This document shows, in pieces, positions 59,525-64,000 of a stretch of DNA of 64,000 bases; positions within the stretch are counted from its first letter, which is position 1; every line of letters starts with the position of its first letter. The position numbers and the translations under genes are program-made. The notes beneath the pieces were generated by a model. The model saw only the letters and a program-made list of their open reading frames with translations. It was not told the DNA's origin and ran no database searches. Origin of the DNA: Frankia sp. AgB1.9 (lineage in GTDB: Bacteria > Actinomycetota > Actinomycetes > Frankiales > Frankiaceae); NCBI RefSeq assembly GCF_016786355.1, contig NZ_JADWYX010000002.1, positions 82,145-146,144 of the forward strand. Reading direction: 5' to 3'.

Positions 59525-62500
59525 ACGTCGCGGACGTAGCGGTTCTCGGCGGCGAGCTGCCTGAGGTAGACGGTCGCGGCGTCGTGGGTGCGCTGGCCGT
59601 GCTCGGCGACGACGTCGCGCAGCGCCTCGTGGACGCCCTTGGCCATGTGGGTGGCGTCGCCGCAGACATAGACGTGCGCGCCGCGGTCGAGCCAGGCCCA
59701 CAGCCGCGCGCCATGCTCGCGCATCCGGTCCTGCACGTAGATCTTGGCGCCCTGGTCGCGGGAGAACGCCACGTCCAGCCGGGTGAGGGTGCCCTCCTGG
59801 CACAGGGCCTCGAGCTCGGCGCGGTAGTAGAAGTCGGTGGCGGCGTTCCGCTCGCCGAAGAACAGCCAGTTGGGCGCGGGGTCGGCGCGGGCCCGCCGCT
59901 CGTCCAGGAAGCCGAGGAACGGCGCGACGCCCGTTCCGGGGCCGATCATGATCGCCGGGGTGGCCGGGTCCTCGGGCGGCCTGAAGTGCGTCGTCGGGCG
60001 GACCGCGACGGGTAGCGGGGTGCCAAGCGGGGTGTCGGCCAGGTGGGTCGAGCAGACACCCTTGCGGGCCAAGCCCTCCGGGCTGGTGAAGCGGACGACG
60101 GAGACCAGGACGCGGGCCCGGGCCGGGTCGACCAACGGGCTCGACGAGATCGAGTACTGCCGCGGCCGCAGCCGGGTGAGGCTGTCGGCCCATTCCTGGG
60201 GACTGGCCCGGACGCCGGAACCGCTGATCACGTCGACGGCCTGACGGCCCCACAGCCAGGCGTCGAGCTCCGCGCGCCGGTCGGCGCCCAGCAGTCGTCG
60301 CAGCTCGTCGTCGTGGGTGCGTTCGGCGACGAGCCGCAACAGGCCGCCGGTGGCGGCGCCGATCTCCAGGTGCGCGCGCAGCGCCTCGGCGAACGGGACC
60401 CGGCCGGCCCGCGGGATCTCGACGGGCTGGGCGCCGTCGGCGCCGGTGGCCTGGAGCCACTCGGCGACGAGGTCGGCGTCGTTGACCGGCGTGACGACCA
60501 GCGCGTCCCCGGTCCGGTAGGTGAGCCCGGTGCCGGTCAGGTCGACGGTGAACTCACGGACCTCCTTGGTCGCGCCCGGCGCGCTGAGCAGCCGGTTGCC
60601 GGCCAGGGTGGCGACGGGGCCCTCGGTCGAGCTCGGCGGGGCTGATCGGCTCGCCGGGATCGTGACGACCGGTGCGCCGCCGGCCGGCGCCGCCCGCTGG
60701 GCGAGGGCGGTCGTGACCTGGTCGAGCCAGGCGGCCGCGTCGGCCTCGAAGTCGGGCTCGCAGTCCACCCGCGCCAGCAGCCGGGTCGCCCCGAGCTGCG
60801 CGAGCCGTTCGTCGAGGCGCCGGCCGTGGCCGCAGAAGTCGCTGTAGCTGGAGTCGCCGAGGGCCAGCACGGCGTAGCGCAGCTCCGGCGGAGCGGTGTC
60901 GGCCGTGGTCAGTGCGTCGAGGAACCCGGTGCCGCTGTCGGGCGCCTCGCCGTCGCCGAAGGTGCTGGTGACCAGCAGCAGATCGGCCCGGGCTGGCAGG
61001 TCCTGACCGGCGAACTCGGTCATCGGGTGGCAGGCCACGGTGCGCCCCTGCTCGCTGAGGTGCTGGGTGGCGTGGCGGGCGAAGTCCTCGGCGTTACCGG
61101 TCTGGGAGGCCCACAGGACGAGCACGTCCCGCCCGGCCGCGACAGCCGGCGACGCCCCAGCGTCGGCGGCACGGTGTAGCGCCCCGGGCTGGCGCGAGAA
61201 CATCCCGGCCAGCACGCCGTTGACCCAGACCGCCCGGTCGGGGGCGAGCGGGGCGTGCGGCGGCAGCACCGGAACGGCCAGGCCGGACGCCGAACCGGGC
61301 TCGGCCGGCGGGTCGGCGGCGAGGCCGGCGAGGAACCCCGCGAGGTACTGGCGCTCGTCGCCGGTCAGCGCCGGCGGGCCCAGGTCGCCGATCCCGAGCG
61401 TCCGCGCGAGCCGGCCGAGCGCCGCTGGCCCCGGTACCGCCGCGTGGTCCGCCGCCACCGTCGCCAGGTCGCTCTCCCCCGACTTGTCGCCGCCCGTCCG
61501 CTCGCTCGGGGCCTCACCGTCGGCACCGCGCGCCGAGGCGACCTTGGTGAGGGTCACCGCGCAGACCTTGAACTCGGGCTGGAAGGAGATCGGGTCGACG
61601 GCGTCGTGGGTGACGGCGTTGACCGACAGGTACTCGCCGAACAGGTCGTTCCAGTGGAACGGGGCGAAGCAGCAGCCGGGCAGCACCCGTTCGCTGACCT
61701 CGGCCGGCAGCACCGCGCGGCCACGGCGGGAGGCGACCTCGACGGCGTCGCCGTCGGTGACGCCCAGCGCCGCCGCGTCAGCGGGGTGGATCTCGACGAA
61801 CGGGCCGGCGTTGAGCCGGTTGAGCTTCGCGACCCGGCCCGTCTTCGTCAGGGTGTGCCACTGGTGCTGCACCCGGCCGGTGTTCAGCAGGAACGGGTAC
61901 TGCTCGTCGGGCAGCTCGGCGGCGGGCAGGTGCGGACGCGGGAAGAACACGGCCCGCCCGTCGGCCGTCGGGAAGACGAGGCGCGCCGGCGGGGTGGCAG
62001 CCGGCTGGCTCGGGCTGCCGGCCAGGTACCGGATCGGGTTGCGGGCCGGGCCACCCGGAGCCGCCGGCCACTGCACCGGGCCGTCGCGCAGCCGGTCGTG
62101 GGTGACGCCGCGCAGGTCGTAGCCGGTCAGCGGGTTCCACGCCTGCCGGATCTCGTCGAAGATCTCGGCGGCGCCGCCGTAGCTGAACGCGTCCTCGAAT
62201 CCCATGGCGCAGGCGATCTGGGCGATGAGCTGCCAGTCGGGCCGGGCCTGCCCTGGCGGGTCGGCGGCCGGCTGCAGCAGGGTGAGGCTGCGCTCGGAGT
62301 TGACCATCACCCCGTCGGTCTCGGCCCACATCGCGCCAGGCAGGACCACGTCGGCGTAGGCGTTGGTCTCGGTCTGGGCGAACACGTCCTGGGTGATCAC
62401 CAGCTCGGTCGCCTCCAGGCCGTCGATGACGGTCCTGCGGTTGGCGACGGAGGCGACCGGGTTGGTGCAGATGATCCAGCAGGCCTTGACCTGCCCGTCG

Positions 62501-63696
62501 GCCATCCGTTCGAACAGCTCGACGGTGCCCTTGCCCACGTCGGTGCGCAGCGTCCCCGCCGGGAGGTCCCAGAGCCGCTCGACGAAGGCCCGGTCCTCGG
62601 CGACGAGCACGCTGCGCTGACCGGGCAGGCCGGGACCCATGTAGCCCATCTCCCGGCCGCCCATCGCGTTCGGCTGGCCGGTCAGCGAGAACGGGCCGCT
62701 GCCCGGCCGGCAGATCGCGCCGGTGGCCAGGTGCAGGTTGCAGATCGCGTTGGTGTTCCAGGTGCCGTGGGTGGACTGGTTGAGGCCCATCGTCCACAGG
62801 CTCATCCACTCGCCGGCTTCGCCGATCCACTCCGCCGCGGTGCGGATGTCGGCCTCAGGGATGCCGGTCAGCCCCGCGACGACGTCCGGCGGGTAGTCGG
62901 CGAGGAACTCCGGCATCGCGTCCCAGCCGCGGGTGTGCTCGGCGATGAAGTCCGCGTCGACGTGGCCGTTCGCGACGAGCAGGTGCAGCAGCCCGTTCAG
63001 CAGCGCCAGGTCGGTGCCGGGTCGGATCTGCAGGAACAGGTCGGCCTTGTCGGCGGTGGCGTTGCGCCGGGGGTCGACCACGATCAGCTTCGCCCCGGCG
63101 GTGCGGACCCGGTCCAGCAGGCGCAGGAACAGGATCGGGTGGCAGTCGGCCATGTTCGCGCCGATCACGAAGAACACGTCGGCGCGGTCGAGGTCGTCGT
63201 AGGAGCCGGGCGGGCCGTCGGCACCCAGGGAGAGCTTGTAGCCTGAGCCCGCGCTGGCCATGCACAGCCGGGAGTTGGACTCGATCTGGTTCGTCCCGAT
63301 GAAGCCCTTGGCCAGCTTGTTGGCCAGGTACTGCGCCTCGATGCTCATCTGGCCCGACACGTAGAGGGCGATCGCGTCCGGGCCGTGCGTGTCGAGGATC
63401 GCGCGCAGCCGCGTCCCGACCGTCTGGATCGCCTCGTCCACCGGCATGGGGGTCGGCTGCTCACCCCGGTCGCGGCGAACCAGCGCGGTCTCCAGCCGGC
63501 CGGGCCCCGCCAGCATGTCGGCGGTGGTGGCGCCCTTGGTGCACAGCCGGCCCGCGTTGGCCGGGTGCGCCTTGTCGCCGCTGGCCTTCACGACGCGGCG
63601 GGCCCCGGTCTCGTCCCGGGCGACGTCGAGGACCAGGCCGCAGCCGACCCCGCAGTAGGAGCAGACGGTGCGCACAGTGGTGTCCGGCCGCTGCAT
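59518..63696 (-). CDS. Assimilatory nitrate reductase NasA fused to CysJ-like diflavin reductase
   Basis: 1,392 residues. Residues 5-60 form the [4Fe-4S] domain with Cys12, Cys15, Cys19 and Cys52 ([12 protein letters not shown]). About 60-560 is the molybdopterin (Mo-bis-MGD) catalytic domain ([50 protein letters not shown]). About 570-720 is the MGD-binding domain. After a linker, about 860-1000 is a flavodoxin domain ([27 protein letters not shown]). About 1030-1240 is the FAD domain ([21 protein letters not shown]), and the NADPH domain follows to the end ([32 protein letters not shown]). A single chain could therefore carry electrons from NADPH to nitrate, making nitrite for assimilation in the cytoplasm. 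A GlnR-like box lies in the divergent upstream region. Confidence 0.93.
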   Translation of the reverse strand: MQRPDTTVRTVCSYCGVGCGLVLDVARDETGARRVVKASGDKAHPANAGRLCTKGATTADMLAGPGRLETALVRRDRGEQPTPMPVDEAIQTVGTRLRAILDTHGPDAIALYVSGQMSIEAQYLANKLAKGFIGTNQIESNSRLCMASAGSGYKLSLGADGPPGSYDDLDRADVFFVIGANMADCHPILFLRLLDRVRTAGAKLIVVDPRRNATADKADLFLQIRPGTDLALLNGLLHLLVANGHVDADFIAEHTRGWDAMPEFLADYPPDVVAGLTGIPEADIRTAAEWIGEAGEWMSLWTMGLNQSTHGTWNTNAICNLHLATGAICRPGSGPFSLTGQPNAMGGREMGYMGPGLPGQRSVLVAEDRAFVERLWDLPAGTLRTDVGKGTVELFERMADGQVKACWIICTNPVASVANRRTVIDGLEATELVITQDVFAQTETNAYADVVLPGAMWAETDGVMVNSERSLTLLQPAADPPGQARPDWQLIAQIACAMGFEDAFSYGGAAEIFDEIRQAWNPLTGYDLRGVTHDRLRDGPVQWPAAPGGPARNPIRYLAGSPSQPAATPPARLVFPTADGRAVFFPRPHLPAAELPDEQYPFLLNTGRVQHQWHTLTKTGRVAKLNRLNAGPFVEIHPADAAALGVTDGDAVEVASRRGRAVLPAEVSERVLPGCCFAPFHWNDLFGEYLSVNAVTHDAVDPISFQPEFKVCAVTLTKVASARGADGEAPSERTGGDKSGESDLATVAADHAAVPGPAALGRLARTLGIGDLGPPALTGDERQYLAGFLAGLAADPPAEPGSASGLAVPVLPPHAPLAPDRAVWVNGVLAGMFSRQPGALHRAADAGASPAVAAGRDVLVLWASQTGNAEDFARHATQHLSEQGRTVACHPMTEFAGQDLPARADLLLVTSTFGDGEAPDSGTGFLDALTTADTAPPELRYAVLALGDSSYSDFCGHGRRLDERLAQLGATRLLARVDCEPDFEADAAAWLDQVTTALAQRAAPAGGAPVVTIPASRSAPPSSTEGPVATLAGNRLLSAPGATKEVREFTVDLTGTGLTYRTGDALVVTPVNDADLVAEWLQATGADGAQPVEIPRAGRVPFAEALRAHLEIGAATGGLLRLVAERTHDDELRRLLGADRRAELDAWLWGRQAVDVISGSGVRASPQEWADSLTRLRPRQYSISSSPLVDPARARVLVSVVRFTSPEGLARKGVCSTHLADTPLGTPLPVAVRPTTHFRPPEDPATPAIMIGPGTGVAPFLGFLDERRARADPAPNWLFFGERNAATDFYYRAELEALCQEGTLTRLDVAFSRDQGAKIYVQDRMREHGARLWAWLDRGAHVYVCGDATHMAKGVHEALRDVVAEHGQRTHDAATVYLRQLAAENRYVRDVY

Positions 63697-63870
63697 GGCT
63701 TGAGGCTAGGGAGCCGCGGTTTCCCGCGGGTCACGCCGCCGCGCGACCACCGGTTACATCCGTCGCACACCGGGGCCGTCTGTCGGGTGAGGCCCGGCCC
63801 CGCTGTGCCGCCGGACGGGCCGGGGCGCACCGCCCGGCGCCGGGGGCGGAGAGGGAGAAGTCTCCCGTAT

Positions 63871-63897
63871 GTAACGGGTGCGAACCGTCCGGATAAC
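63871..63897 (+). promoter_or_regulatory. GlnR-type box GTAAC-N6-GAACC-N6-ATAAC
   Basis: Three five-base elements spaced exactly six bases apart match the actinobacterial GlnR pattern of alternating gTnAC and GaAAC half-sites (one mismatch in each of the second and third). It is 175 bp upstream of the NasA start and 23 bp upstream of the divergent partial gene. GlnR activates nitrate-assimilation genes under nitrogen limitation in related bacteria. Confidence 0.6.
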
Positions 63898-63919
63898 GCG
63901 CCGCACGCACAGTGCAGGC

Positions 63920-64000
63920 ATGGCCGACAAGTCGTTGAACGCGCGCACCCGGACCCAGACCAGGGCTGCGGATCCGACAGCGGCGCCGATGCCGACCGGA
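63920..64000 (+). CDS. 5' end of a gene divergent from NasA, cut by the window edge
   Basis: An ATG at 63920 opens a frame to the end of the window (27 codons, MADKSLNARTRTQTRAAD, then Ala/Pro/Met/Thr residues). The hydrophilic N-terminus alone is not diagnostic. Because it is divergent from nasA and just after a GlnR-like box, a nitrate/nitrite transporter of the NarK type is a natural guess, but nothing in these residues proves it. Confidence 0.45.
   Translation, partial: MADKSLNARTRTQTRAADPTAAPMPTG

Noticed and set aside
61255..63246. A 663-codon open frame antisense to NasA
   Set aside because: Composition (Gly/Arg/Val/His runs) is that of an antisense shadow. NasA on the other strand is unambiguous throughout.

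Overview
The window looks like chromosome of a very high-GC actinobacterium. Coding sequences have strongly G/C-biased third positions. The gene content also points there: a mycothiol-dependent maleylpyruvate-isomerase-type enzyme, an F420-type LLM oxidoreductase, a GT-C mannosyltransferase, a SigG-like ECF sigma factor, DUF2510 and DUF1206 proteins, and a NasA fused to a diflavin reductase. A Frankia-type (Frankiales) genome is my best guess, but no single marker proves it. I saw no rRNA, tRNA, CRISPR array, prophage or intact insertion sequence.

Layout. 0-5.8 kb: methyltransferase + GT87 mannosyltransferase pair, an ECF sigma factor with a SnoaL tail, and an MFS drug exporter translationally coupled to an SDR oxidoreductase. 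5.9-19 kb: an accessory island read on the minus strand. A 2,338-residue RHS/YD-repeat surface protein (18.9 to 11.9 kb) is followed by a trail of small membrane, PH-domain, DUF2510 and zinc-ribbon-like proteins. The trail also holds an orphan RHS core/C-terminal-tip remnant, a truncated duplicate PH-domain gene and a MITE-like element. I read this as a polymorphic-toxin locus with displaced toxin/immunity cassettes. 19-22.4 kb: an orphan IS3 OrfA-like helix-turn-helix protein, a secreted lytic transglycosylase and a second secreted protein sharing the same Cys-bounded C-terminal domain. A perfect CRP-type palindrome lies upstream of the RHS gene.

22.4-34 kb: transport and detoxification genes with local regulators (Fsr-like MFS exporter/AraC, amino-acid permease, DUF1772/AraC, CocE hydrolase, FUSC exporter, LLM oxidoreductase). 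34-48.5 kb: DJ-1/PucR divergent pair, HSL-type esterase, a branched-chain-amino-acid-type binding lipoprotein, a minus-strand membrane operon (Na+/H+ antiporter, GAP protein, AI-2E permease), a NarL-type two-component system, and an enoyl-CoA hydratase/SDR/maleylpyruvate isomerase operon divergent from an IclR regulator. 48.5-58 kb: NYN/OST-HTH nuclease, VOC proteins, a WYL regulator divergent from a VOC gene, DUF1206, aldo/keto reductase, GH26-like glycosidase, dienelactone hydrolase, single-domain response regulator, anti-sigma-type ATPase, and several gene scraps. 58-64 kb: small protein + zinc metallopeptidase, then assimilatory nitrate reductase NasA fused to a CysJ-like diflavin reductase. 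A GlnR-like box and the first 27 codons of a divergent gene end the window.

Most original observation: three dispersed inverted repeats (5839-5911, 34134-34206, 44800-44872). Each is exactly 73 bp, with 25-nt arms of shared sequence around a 23-nt loop of unrelated sequence. Each sits at the 3' end of a gene, and two of them overlap the stop codons of neighbouring genes.
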